Assembly: GCF_901709675.1 (NCBI RefSeq)
Contig: NC_051095.1
Coordinates: 23,510,456-23,574,455, forward strand
Length of the DNA stretch: 64,000 nt
DNA from: Syngnathus acus
Lineage: Eukaryota > Chordata > Actinopteri > Syngnathiformes > Syngnathidae
Reading direction: 5' to 3'
The translations under genes and the position numbers were made by a program. Numbering within the stretch: position 1 is the first letter of the stretch; each line of letters starts with the position of its first letter. The notes under the pieces were generated by a model. It saw nothing but the letters and a program-made list of their open reading frames with translations, was not told the origin of the DNA and did no database searches. Of the stretch, positions 46,601 through 57,108 are shown piece after piece.

Positions 46601-49600
46601 GACGATAGAGAATGTGTTAGACTGCTGTGGGTTCATTAAGGACTTCATCAGCATGAACACTTGCAAAATTGAATTAATCCATTTAGAAGCAACATTTAGT
46701 CACCTCGGTTTTATTAAGAGCTGACGTCAAATTGTGTTGATAATAGTGGCTCAAAGTTTTATCAAAATGATTAATCAGCAGTCTAGAACAAAGAGCGCTG
46801 TAAGGACTTCTATTGGTGCAATTACTGGGACGTACTATAAATGTCAAAAGATTGTTCAACTGCTACTCGTTGACTTCCTGCAGATGAACAAAGACGTTAT
46901 TCATTGTAGTGTGCAGTTAGTCAGTGGGGCAAGTCAGAATTGGATTTTCACAATAACCGTTTTTGTTTCATAACAAGATTATGTATTTGCATGTTTAGGA
47001 ATTCTGTAAAGTGTGTGGGGCCACATTTGAGTGTACTTCTCAACTGCAACCAGTCGTCATTTCCGTTCTCCGTTTCACCGTTCTCAATTCAATCTTATCT
47101 AGTTGAAGTATATGTCTGGTATGGTCTGAGGAACAACATTGTGTCAACATCCAGCCTACATCCACACAGACCTCTGTATCTATCCTGGAAAGCATTCATC
47201 TGCTCAATAATCAGCCCCAGTTCCGAATAGTGTCATATACTGACTATTTTGATATCGATCCGATATAAAGTAAACGGGGGCAGTATCGCTGATCCCGATA
47301 CTTGACAAAAGTATCATTAAACTGCCAATTCTCAATTAATTTTCATGAGGTTTAAGTGTTTTGTGATGTTTCTCTTTTTATTATCAAACCATTAAAATCC
47401 AACACAAAGTTTATTGTTAAATCTAAAAGTCTCATTTTCCCCCACACATTGTCAATGGGTGGATTTTCTTTTCTTAAATAAGGTGAATAAACTGAGTAGC
47501 AGAAAGCATTTTCCTGGTATTTTTCAGAAAGTACTATACAAAAATTTGATGGAAATGACCCTTCATTGAACTTTTCTGCATTTTATCTTGTCTTAAAAAG
47601 ACAAGTTGTTCAAGATTATCACTTCACAACAAATTTTCCTTTTCAAGTGTAATGTGTGTTCAGAGACTCTAATGTGAAAAAACAAAGTACTATACAAACA
47701 TTTGATGAAAATTACCCTTCATTGAACTTTTCTGCATTTTATCATGTCTTAAAAAGAACAAGTTGTTCAAGATTATCACTTCACAACAAATACACACCAT
47801 TTAGAATAATTTTCCTTTTCAAATATGTGTGTTCAGAGAATCTAATACGAAGAAACAAATTATTTCTCCCCCTTCTTTTTCTGGTGGAAAAAAAAACAAG
47901 TGGTGAAAAAAAAAACATCAGACGGTGAACAAAAAAAAGTGTAAACAATTAATCCCCAGAACCTCTAGTTAAAACACAAACCACACTGCATAAAAACACA
48001 TTATGATTGATGTTTTCGTGTTTTTATGTGAACTAGTGTTGTTTTTGGCAGCCTGTTTTAGTCTCGTCTTTGTCACAAGCTGTAATTTTAGTTTTCCTCT
48101 CGGACATACGCTCTGACCCTCTCCGACTTTCTCTGTCTCTATTCTCTTTCACAAATAAACAATTCCACTTCTCCTTTTGATTAGGTCAGTTTTTGTTTTG
48201 TTTTCTGTCAAGCCTTTCCACATATGAAATCAGTGCACTTAATTTCACCCCCAACTGCTAGTCCAGCCCATGTGAAGACTACCCAGTACTTTATATGCTG
48301 CTCTGCAGCTGTGCATTCCTTACATAAAAGCTGTAGGACATTAGTTAGAACAGCTGCTTGGCACCAAAAAAACTGTATCTGCACTGGAGAAGCTGATTTG
48401 TCAACCAACACAAGATTGTGCTTGGAGGACAACTTGTTAAACGTGGTTGGCGTTGGCGTCTTCAGTTCACATCTTGTCCTCTGGGAGCATCTAGTGGTTA
48501 GTGTGGGATGCACATTTAGTTGCACAAGTGGTAGGTACACAGTTAATTCTTCTCTGACGACTTGAATATTATCATTATTTTATTGTAACTATTAACTATT
48601 TTAGTGGAACTCAACACAAATTAATAAACCTTTAACCAAATTGTGAAAACATTGTAATTATAAAAGCAAATATTGTGTCGTCTCTTTGATCTGATTTAGA
48701 TTTTTGAAAAGCTTTGTATTTTTTGTTTCTCTTTACTAATGTGTGAAATGCTCACCGAACGGGAGAGGATTCTTGACCGGCAAAAATATATACAACACCT
48801 ACTGAAAAAGCAAGGCAGCAAGATGCGGCTCAACAATGGTCTTTTTGCCAATAAAAGATCAACAAGGCCTCCAGAATATTGAAGCTCAAATCCAGGAGTC
48901 TGATTTCAGAATGAAACTGGTGAATAGGTGGTGTCTGATTTAAAGTGAAATTGCACATTCGCTCAAACTGTTTTTATTGGAAAGCCTTTCTATTCAAAGT
49001 GGTGTCATCAAGACTCAATGCCAAAGTCAACATTAAAACATTTTCAAAATACCAGGTCAAATCCACACACACATGCATTAACAGTCATCTACACACACCT
49101 ACAAACATTATACAAAGTAACAAATACAATACCAAAAGTCTTGTACATTTTGTTAAGTCACACTGAAATTACACTACTGCTACTGTATTCATAAAGCTTT
49201 ATTTGTGCAAATGTAATGTATGGCATACATGTCATCATGTGGACAACCAACCAAACATGATCTTTGACAAATCAAGACCAGTAAGTCAAATATTTATGAA
49301 ATGCATTCCTGAATTGTATGTATTGTTTTTATATTTTATTAACCTTAAAAAAATGTCTTTTATTATTTTTGCTTGTACTGCTGAACTCAGAAACACTGCT
49401 GCTCAAGGGTAAATTGTCAGGTCTTGTTCTTTGATTACGTTAGGTCAGGTACAGAGACCTTTTGATGCTCAAGCCACTTTCGAACTTGCCAGGGGGGCTT
49501 CGTCGAACAGCTACTGGTGAGTTCATGGGCGGTTCCTTGGCAACACATCAGCGGCTATTTAAGGGCCACTGCTGCAGTGTGTTGGTGCTCAAGGATCGTA

Positions 49601-49690
49601 TCGCTTGCTTCCATATCCTCTGACGTTCGTCTTTTTGAGTTTTGTCTGTTTGTCGTTGGCTATAGTATTAGGTATATTAGGGCTGTGCAA
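43677..49690. other. Unassigned 6 kb
   Basis: The longest stretch without an identified element. Open frames at 44591-44794, 44706-45005, 46242-46451 and 48208-48565 have no recognisable motifs. A possible TATA-bearing, LTR-like piece ('ggctatttaagggccactg') is near 49553. A tandem duplication is listed next. Confidence 0.4.
47531..47860 (+). repeat. Two-copy tandem duplication, ~156 bp
   Basis: 'gtactatacaaa' is at 47531 and 47687. Both copies share 'ttgatg', 'cccttcattgaacttttctg' and 'tcaagattatcacttcacaa'. The second has a ~20-bp insertion near 47795. Confidence 0.85.
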
Positions 49691-49693
49691 TTA

Positions 49694-50802
49694 CCGTATT
49701 TTCCGCCCTAAAAGGCGCACCGGATTATAAGGCGCACCTTCAATGAACGGCCAATTTTAAAACTTTGTCCATATATAAGGCGCACCGGATTATAAGGCGC
49801 ATAAAATAGAAGCTATACTGCAACAAACTGAGGTTGACTAGGGTTGCGGTATGCATCCACTAGCCAATAACCAACCAGCCCTCTGTAAACAATCGCGTTT
49901 CTCAAACGATCTCCTATAAAATGATCGGAACTGACTAAAGTTCGATCTAACGCATTGGTACTACTTACCTATGTTTCCCTTCCATATCGATCCGTAGATT
50001 TACTCGAAACATTAACAGAGCAGCCTATTTTCACATGAAATAGCCTGGTACGTATAGCAGCTATCGTTATAGCATTAGCCATCCGCAAAGTCCCACGAGC
50101 CTCAGCTCGCAATCTCCCATGAGCCTCAGCAAAGTGTAAACAATCGCGTTTCTCAAACGATCTCCTATAAAATGATCGGAACTGATTAAAGTTCGATCTA
50201 ACGCATTGGTACTACTTACCTATGTTTCCCTTCCATATCGATCCGTAGATTTACTCGAAACATTAACAGAGCAGCCTATTTTCACATAAAATAGCCTGGT
50301 ACGTATAGCAGCTATCGTTATAGCATTAGCCATCCGCAAAGTCCCACGAGCCTCAGCTCGCAATCTCCCATGAGCCTCAGCAAAGTGTAAACAATCGCGT
50401 TTCTCAAACGATCTCCTATAAAATGATCGGAACTGACTAAAGTTCGATCTAACACATTGGTACTGCTTACCTATGTTTCCCTTCCATATCAATCCGTAAA
50501 TTTACTCGAAACATTAACGGAGCAGCCTATTTTGAAATGAAATAGCCTCGCGGGTACAACAGCTATTCGGTGACGCCCCCTGACTACAGTTGCCGTAATG
50601 TTGGGAAGCGATGCGACCTTGTAATTTACTAGTCGTACTAAAACGTACTGAAACATTTTGGCAGAGCACTGTGTACAACCAGTATGGATCAACAAATTCA
50701 TCAATTGATCCATATATAAGGCGCACTGGACTATAAGGCGCACTGTCGGCTTTTGAGAAAATTTTCGGTTTTTAGGTGCGCCTTTTAGGGCGGAAAATAC
50801 GG
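49694..50802 (-). mobile_element. MITE family A, copy 3 (inverted)
   Basis: Ends ccgtattttccgccc and gggcggaaaatacgg, flanked by TA (49692-49693, 50803-50804). Opposite orientation to copies 1 and 2. Contains two full 251-bp steps (50031 and 50282 are equivalent points), so it is intermediate in size. Subterminal 'ggattataaggcgcac' motifs are repeated near 49725-49800. Confidence 0.85.
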
Positions 50803-50804
50803 TA

Positions 50805-51079
50805 ATCAAAATTCAATTACAACGACTGCATTATTACACTGCACCATTATAAAATTGGAATAATCGTAAAAAAAGGTCACTAATATGTATTAAAATCCAA
50901 TGCACTGTTTGTTTTTACAAGTAAACCATACATTAATTTATTAATTAGCACTTGGTTTTAATTCAAACTAATTAATTTTATGAATTTTGTTTGGTCCAAA
51001 AGGAACTATATTTTATAGTGTTTCAAAGAAATTTGTCTTAATATTTTTTACGATTAAACATTTTCTTGTTTTGCTAAAA
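50805..51079. other. Unassigned AT-rich gap
   Basis: Nothing recognised. Confidence 0.4.
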
Positions 51080-51645
51080 GCTGAATGATTGTTTGAATAA
51101 TCACCAAACGCCAGTACTTTCAGTGGTAGTCTTCAACAATGCCCAAAAAAGCAAGACCAAGTCTGAAACCCAAAACATGTTGATCACAATTTTCAGGGTG
51201 AGGGCATTGTCAGCTGCAATTTCTTGCTACAGGGCCAGACGATCAACCAGCAGACAACATATGACATTTGCTTCATTCAGTACGCGAGAAGAGAGTTGAG
51301 GCAAGACAACTCGCGGCTGCTTCATAATGACTATCCTCACGATGTTCGATCATCTGGACACTTTTGTTAAAAAAAAAGTATCACTGTGGTGGAGCATCCT
51401 CCCTTCTCACCCAACCTGGCTCTGTGTGTTTTCCTCATTCCAAGCCCAAACGTGGTCATAAATGAGGCCACTTTTGAAGGTTTGGTTATATCAAGACAAG
51501 CATGAAGTAGGATCTCTGAAGAATTCGAACAGGAATGTATGGAGACGGGACAGCGAAGGGCTGGAAAGTCAATTAGACTTCACGGGGGATTGGGTGGAAG
51601 GGGAAAAATAGTTTGGAGTTGGTGTTTGAAATGATGTGTTATGTA
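51080..51645 (+). pseudogene. Mariner-type transposase relic
   Basis: Frame-broken remnant of the catalytic half of a mariner (SETMAR-like) transposase. I read NMLITIF, then RQDNSRLLHNDYPHDVR, where the family has DNxxLHHDNAPxH, and SITVVEHPPFSPNLALCVF, where the family has xxTxLxHPPYSPDLAPxDFFLF with the third catalytic Asp. Here SPDLAP is SPNLAL. A stop precedes this block. No inverted ends are seen around it. Confidence 0.55.
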
Positions 51646-51675
51646 TATGTTATTATTATATGAATGTTATTTCAG

Positions 51676-51985
51676 CCATCCATTTTTTGAACAGCTTTGT
51701 CCTCATGAGGGTCGCAGGCGTTGGAGCCTATCCCAGTAGTTTTTGGGCAGCAGGCGGGCTACACACTGAACTTCTCGCCAGGGCACACAGACAAATGTTC
51801 ACGCTCACAATCACACCTATAGCCAATTTGGAGTGGTCAATCCGTGCGTGTTTTTGAAATGTGTGAGGAAACTGGAGCAGCCGGAGAAAACCCACATAGG
51901 CACGGGGAGAACATGAAAACTCCATGCTGCACCTCTGAACTGTGAGGCAGACGTGCTAACCAGTGCTCCACCATGCCGCCTTCAT
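51676..51985 (+). repeat. Dispersed fish repeat, near-complete
   Basis: In order: 'agccatccattttttgaaca', 'ttggagcctatcccagtagt', 'ggcgggctacacactgaact', 'aatttggagtggtcaatccg', 'agaaaacccacataggcacg', 'aactgtgaggcagacgtgct', 'ccaccatgccgcc'. It is the best copy in the window and the template I used for the broken ones. Confidence 0.8.
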
Positions 51986-52926
51986 TATAGTATTATCATA
52001 TATCTTATTATCTTAAATAATCAGACATGGGCACTACCAACTTTTTCCAAAATCCTCGTTTTTAGTTGGAAGATGACCCTGATTGTGTTGCCTTGCTATT
52101 GCCTGAAACAAAAATAAAAATGAAAAGACGAAGTAAGACACTGACTCTAAAAGACCACCAGATCGTAATAGTATATTACAATATTTGGTTGACAGTGTAA
52201 CTGCTCAAAAAGAGTCAATTGTATTTCTGTCTTATCTCCCCTTTACTTAATTTGAGTCTCTTTTTGCCACCTCCTGGATGAAGACAACCAACTTTAAATT
52301 TAATTTTCTTTTTGACATTCACATTCAGTTTGAATGCATGAAGTACACATGTGGGACATAGCAGAAATGGAAACCCCGATCTTTGGCAGATTTCCAGGAT
52401 GGGGTGCCGCAACGGTCCGTCAGATGGGCTGAAAGTTTAGTTAGTACCGGATAGGGAGGATTACACGGATGGGTGAAAACCGTCCATCTAGGACACACGG
52501 ACAGACCATTCCGTCCCTTGAACAGAATGCCTCCCCCCCTCTGTAGAAACAATAATATCACCAGTTTAACATTATTGTTAGCGTATTATAGCCATTCCTT
52601 TGATGTGACATTATAAATAACCACCACCCAATCCCTTGTTAACTTACCACAATATCATTGTAGTAAACTGCGAAATATCTCTTCATGTTTGTTGATTTGT
52701 GCCCGGATTTCTTCTTTTGGACTAAAATCAAGCATTTTTCTCCCTTTCAGTGTAGCGAAAATGTGTCCATATATCAGGTATTTTTGTCCTCCTGCGCCCT
52801 GTGAAAAGTATGGCCATTAAAGCTTAACTTTCACCAAGAAATTGCATATTTGGTCTCGTCTTTGAACATGAACTGAAATGTCCGTACATCACCCTAGTCT
52901 TTATTTAATGAACTGCATTTGGTCTC
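51986..52926. other. Unassigned stretch
   Basis: 52490-52540 ('accattccgtcccttgaaca') resembles 1180-1210. Otherwise not assigned. Confidence 0.35.
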
Positions 52927-52928
52927 AA

Positions 52929-53527
52929 CTATCACGTCTCGTCCCCAGCCGTTCCACTATGTGTTGTTGTTATCTTGATGTCTATTTGGTTCCTGTTGTC
53001 TTAATGCAGGGGTCTCAAACGCCAGTCCTCGGGGGCCGCATTCCTATATGTTTTCCAAGTTTCCCTCGTTAAACACACCTGATTCAATTATCAGGCTCCT
53101 GCAGAACGTGAGGATGAACTGATCATTTGAATCAGGTGTGTTTAACGAGGGAAACTTGGAAAACATGTAGGAATGTGGCCCCCGAGGACTGGAGTTTGAG
53201 ACCCCTGTCTTAATGTCTTCACGTCCTTTGTTTCGCGTCCCTGTCGGTTTGTTGTTTTGTTAAGTCATGTCAGTTTGCCGAGTCTTTTGAGTTTGCTTCA
53301 ATAAACCCTGGTCCAAGCTGCATTTGGTCGCCCTGCTCCATCCGATCCCGTGACAGAATGATCCAACGGGGCGTGAGGGGCAGACAGGACTTATATACAC
53401 GACAGGTAACAAGAGGCAGGTGAGAATAATCAAAATAATCATGGGCACACAGGAGGGGAGGGGCGAGCACACAGACAGAAACCATGACAACAGACACATA
53501 GTGGAACGGCTGGGGACGAGACGTGAC
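52929..53527. mobile_element. Rearranged LTR forming a hairpin
   Basis: The first part (52929-53354) is a deleted version of the LTR at 26424: 'cacgtctcgtccccagccgt' at the start and 'caataaaccctggtccaagc' with 'cgtgaca' at the end. The second part (53355-53527) is the 5' part of the same LTR in reverse, ending 'acggctggggacgagacgtg'. The two outer ends are therefore long inverted copies. The internal TATA region is missing from the first part and present, inverted, in the second. A palindromic MITE is inserted at 53007. Confidence 0.65.
53007..53207. mobile_element. Palindromic hAT MITE, copy 1
   Basis: A 201-bp element, caggggtctcaaac ... gtttgagacccctg, with a perfect 8-bp duplication, tcttaatg (52999-53006 and 53208-53215). 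The two halves are near-complete reverse complements (for example 'cctcgttaaacacacctgat' and its inverse), separated by a centre of a few tens of bases. Confidence 0.93.
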
Positions 53528-54147
53528 ATCATCTTCATTAGGCCATGAAAATGCATTCCGATTTGTTTATTTTTGTTTTGTTTTTACCTTCATAAAATGT
53601 TCTCTTAACTCTTCTGATGAAACATTGACTTAGGACTGACGGAGTCTGTGTCACTTTGAGTAGCACTAAACAACTTTGAGGAAGGTGGCACGAACCCCGC
53701 TATACAATAAAAATGTTCCCCTTTCATCGCAAAGACGGAAGTCAACGCAAACGTCTGCTCAAAATAACTGCTGTTATTGCAGAAGCTCTAAAACAGGGGT
53801 CACCAACCTTTCTAAACCGAGAGCTACTTCCTGGTTACTGATTAAGGCAAAGGGCTACCAGTTTGACACACACTTCTGAAATAGCCAATTTGCTCAATTT
53901 GGCTTTTACTATGTGTTATTATTGTCATTTCCAGTTCACATGTAAGTGTGATTTTAACAAGAATAGCAAAAATACAGTCAAACCTTGGTTATTGACCACA
54001 ATCCGTTCCAGAAGGCGGTTCGAGAAGCGAATCGGTCGAATTCGGAATCTGTTTTTCCCATTACAAATAATGGATTTTTTTTTTTAATCCGTTTCAAGAC
54101 AAAAAAAAAACGCCTTTTTTAAGCATTTTTTCATTTGTGCATATTTG

Positions 54148-54980
54148 TCCGATCGCGCAACTGCAGCCCACCGCCGAACGCGCAACCGTAGCGTAGCGCG
54201 TCGCCCACCGCGCAACTGCACCGCGCTGGTCGCATGATTGTGACAGAGCCGTCGCTGAAATTTAGAAAATATTTTTAAAGTCCTGATGTACTTTCCAAAA
54301 TTTAAGTGGACCTACGTGCGCAGGGAGCTTCCTTTTGTCCAATTGCGCAACTGCAGCGCACCGCCGAACGCGCAACAGTAGCGCGTCGCCGACCGTGCAA
54401 CTGCCCCGCGCTGGTCGCATTATTGCAGGGGTCTCAAACTCCAGTCCTCGGGGGCCGCATTCCTACATGTTTTCCAGTTTCCCTCGTTAAACACACCTGA
54501 TTCAATTATCAGGCTTCTGCAGAACGTGAGGATGAACTGATCATTTGAATCAGGTGTGTTTAACGAGGGAAACTTGGAAAACATGTAGGAATGCGGCCCC
54601 CGAAAACTGGAGTTTGAGACCCCTGCATTATTGTGACAGAGCGGTCGCTATAATTTGGAAAATATGTTTAAAGTCCAGATGTACTTTAAAATTTTTAAGT
54701 GGACCTCAGTGCGTAGGGAGCTTTATTTAGTCCGATCGCGCAACCGCAGCGCACCGCCGAACGCGCAACCGTAGCGCGTCGCCGACCGCGCAACTGCACC
54801 GCGCTGGTCGCATTATTGTGACAGAGCCGTCGCTAAAGTCCTGATGTACTTTCCAAAATGTAAGTGGACCTCATTGCGCAGGGAGCTTAATTTGGTCCGA
54901 TCGCGGAACCGCCGCGCGCCCGGCGCTCACTGTAGCATTGCTTTAAGAGCGTCTTTGTGTTTTAGGATGGCTTTACTGCT
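54148..54980 (+). repeat. ~186-bp GC-rich tandem repeat
   Basis: Units start near 54148, 54335, 54729 and 54893 (the last is partial), each with 'gatcgcgcaactgcagcgca' variants, 'ccgaacgcgcaac', 'tggtcgcattattg' and 'gatgtactttccaaaa'. The third spacing becomes 186 bp once the inserted MITE and its duplication are removed. Confidence 0.8.
54426..54625. mobile_element. Palindromic hAT MITE, copy 2
   Basis: Same 200-bp palindromic element as at 53007, with its own perfect duplication, cattattg (54418-54425 and 54626-54633). It sits inside the second 186-bp tandem unit. The two copies are nearly identical. Confidence 0.93.
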
Positions 54981-55300
54981 CCCACTTGCTTTCTTTGGAG
55001 GCATGATTAGGGGTTAATACAATCCTCAAAGTAACGAAAATACAATGACAACGGAGTCAGTCGGCATCCGGGCCGCGCGGTCGGGTTTTCTCGGGTCCTC
55101 CCGGCTCATCTCGCGAGGTTCGACCTCCGAATTTTGTTCGACAACCGAAGCAAAAAAATCTAGAATTTTTTGGTCGAATTCCAATTATTTCGAGAACCGG
55201 GACGTTCGAAAACCGAGGTTTGACTGTAAAATTAATAGATGCAGCTCACTTCACTGACAAGTGCCGCTGTATAAATAATAATAGGGAAGTGGAGTGGCCG

Positions 55301-56369
55301 GCCACTCTCCTGAATATCTTGTCTCTTTGTCACTGTCATTTTTTTCATTACTGAAAGCCTTTTTTGCAATTCAAAAACGACAGTGACAATTACAGACTCG
55401 CATAGAGTAATTGTAGTAATAAACGTAAGCTATGTATAATTCTCGATATGGAATTCTAATGATGAAATTATAATAGCAGAGGAAACAATAAAATGTGAAT
55501 AATAGTATAAATAGATGTACATTCCTTGAGTAACTGAACTATATATTGGTACGAATTGTGCAGGGTTGGTACAAGTGAGGTAGCACCTTCCTGATGGGAT
55601 TTGTATGTCTACTGTGCCATTTTCCATCATAACGTTTTATTTATCTGTTTCAAGGGCTCTTAACTCGTCAGCCCATCAGTCACTGATTAGTGAAATGTTT
55701 GTTACCGTGTGGGTTTGTTCTCACGATTTTATTGTGCTTTATAAAGATGATCATATTTATGTACATATATGTATTATAATCGGTGTTGTACTGAACGAAA
55801 GTTCATGAACTCTCATATTTTGGACAAACGTGAACTGAACATAGCGCATTTTTGCTTCGTGAGTGTTTTTGTGAACGCACTCATTCTGGGGCCAATGAAC
55901 GTTTTTGAAGGCCAGTTCATTTTTGTTCAAGTAGGTTTTCTCTTTTTAGACCTCAAAATAAAACCCCGCTAAACACGTACTGTAAACAAGGCGGAAGGAA
56001 AACGATTTGACAATGCCGGTGTTGTGCTTGATCAAAATGTGACGTGTGCACGCGATGACGCTTCAGTCGATTCAAACACCCTCGTGAAGTACTGGTCTAC
56101 AATGTTCTATAGAGCATAAACATCAACATAAAGTATACTTTATGCAACTGTATTAACGCCTGCTCTAAAATCTGAATTATTTTACATCATTGACCGTTTA
56201 TGAAAAAGTATTTCAAGATTACTTTCCTCTAGTAATTTATGAAGGATTAATTCAATTCATTAATTCAATATACATTTTGGAAGTAACTTGCCCAACACTG
56301 CTGAGTGCTAATCCTAATATAGAGCCTCCTTGCAGTTGTTGCGATTATTTATTTATTTTATTTTTTTTC
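55301..56369. other. Unassigned, with possible hAT pieces
   Basis: 'ggtgttgtactgaacgaaag' at 55786 and 'aagtaacttgcccaacactg' at 56281 resemble inverted ends of a fish hAT family, but no 8-bp duplication matches. No gene recognised. Confidence 0.3.
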
Positions 56370-56470
56370 TGTCATTCACACCGCCACTCACACCGTCAGA
56401 TGTGGGAATCGAACTCGGTATCGGCACACAAGACAAGCAAGTGGACCCAGCGACTCCCCAGTTGTTGCAT
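56370..56470 (-). repeat. Possible tRNA-like SINE head
   Basis: On the minus strand: 'gggtccacttgcttgtcttg' followed by 'ccgagttcgattcccacatc'. The second part is a good B-box (GTTCGATTCC) in tRNA-like spacing. No clear A box and no tail are seen. Confidence 0.35.
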
Positions 56471-56865
56471 ATTGGCACTCGTGAAAAATGTGGACGACTT
56501 CAGGTAAAACACTACCGCTTTTGTCCGTTTGCCGCCGCCATAGTCAATAAAAACTGCAAAGTTCCCCATGGAGTTTTAGTGGAGAATTTCGTATTGTCTA
56601 GTTTTCGTCCGGTGAAAAATGTGCGTGGATGAAAATATTTTATTCTCATTTTTGGAAAAACAACATTAACAGTAGATACACGGGTAGGTTGTCCACCCGA
56701 AAGCAGCAATGTAGCATTATGTGTATCAACTCAGCTCTGAACAATGTCATCATGGAAGGCTGCTACCAAAAGCAACTGTGTAGCGGCAGAATGTTGGCGA
56801 AAATGATAGTTTTCTGAGCTGGTGAGGAATGAACACGACGGTGAAGGATGAAGTGTATATGTGTG

Positions 56866-56876
56866 TGCGTGTGTTT

Positions 56877-56907
<31 letters not shown>

Positions 56908-56950
56908 GGGGCGTGTGTTCATGTGTCCATGCATATGTGTGTGTGTGTGC
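56866..56950 (+). repeat. GT repeat with 21-G tract
   Basis: (tg)n, then 21 G at 56891-56911, then more GT. It mirrors the arrangement at 11347-11423. Confidence 0.9.
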
Positions 56951-56984
56951 AAAGTGGAGTTTTATTGACCAACCTATGACTAAT

Positions 56985-57108
56985 CCATCCATCCATTTTC
57001 TATACCGCTTCTCGACCACAGGGGTTGCGGGCGTGCTGGAGCCGACCAGCAGTCATCGGGCAGTAGGCGGGGGACATCTTGAACCGGGTGCCAGCCAATC
57101 GTAGCCTA
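56985..57108 (+). repeat. Dispersed fish repeat, partial
   Basis: 'ccatccattttctataccgc' then 'ttgcgggcgtgctggagccg' and 'gtgccagccaatcgtag'. Truncated at its far end. Confidence 0.7.

Larger units (their letters stand above)
53975..55226. mobile_element. Tigger-like MITE carrying tandem repeats
   Basis: Ends cagtcaaaccttggttattg and gttcgaaaaccgaggtttga(ctg), with TA on both sides (53973-53974, 55227-55228). Subterminal 'cgagaagcgaat' and 'cgagaaccggga' are inverted partners. The interior is a GC-rich tandem repeat. No transposase frame. Confidence 0.78.
53794..55300 (+). mobile_element. hAT fragment split by a Tigger-like element
   Basis: 53794-53972 starts caggggtcaccaacctttct with 'gagctacttcctggttactg', a fish hAT left end. 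After the inserted element, 55229 onward continues with 'taatagatgcagctcacttc', which belongs to the same element type. The right terminus is not found, so the end is approximate. Confidence 0.55.

Noticed and set aside
48208-48565. Overlapping 110-codon frames on both strands
   Set aside because: Open on both strands at once, without motifs; this is expected by chance in such sequence.
55786-56300. Complete hAT element
   Set aside because: The end-like motifs on the two sides are only loosely similar and no 8-bp duplication matches.
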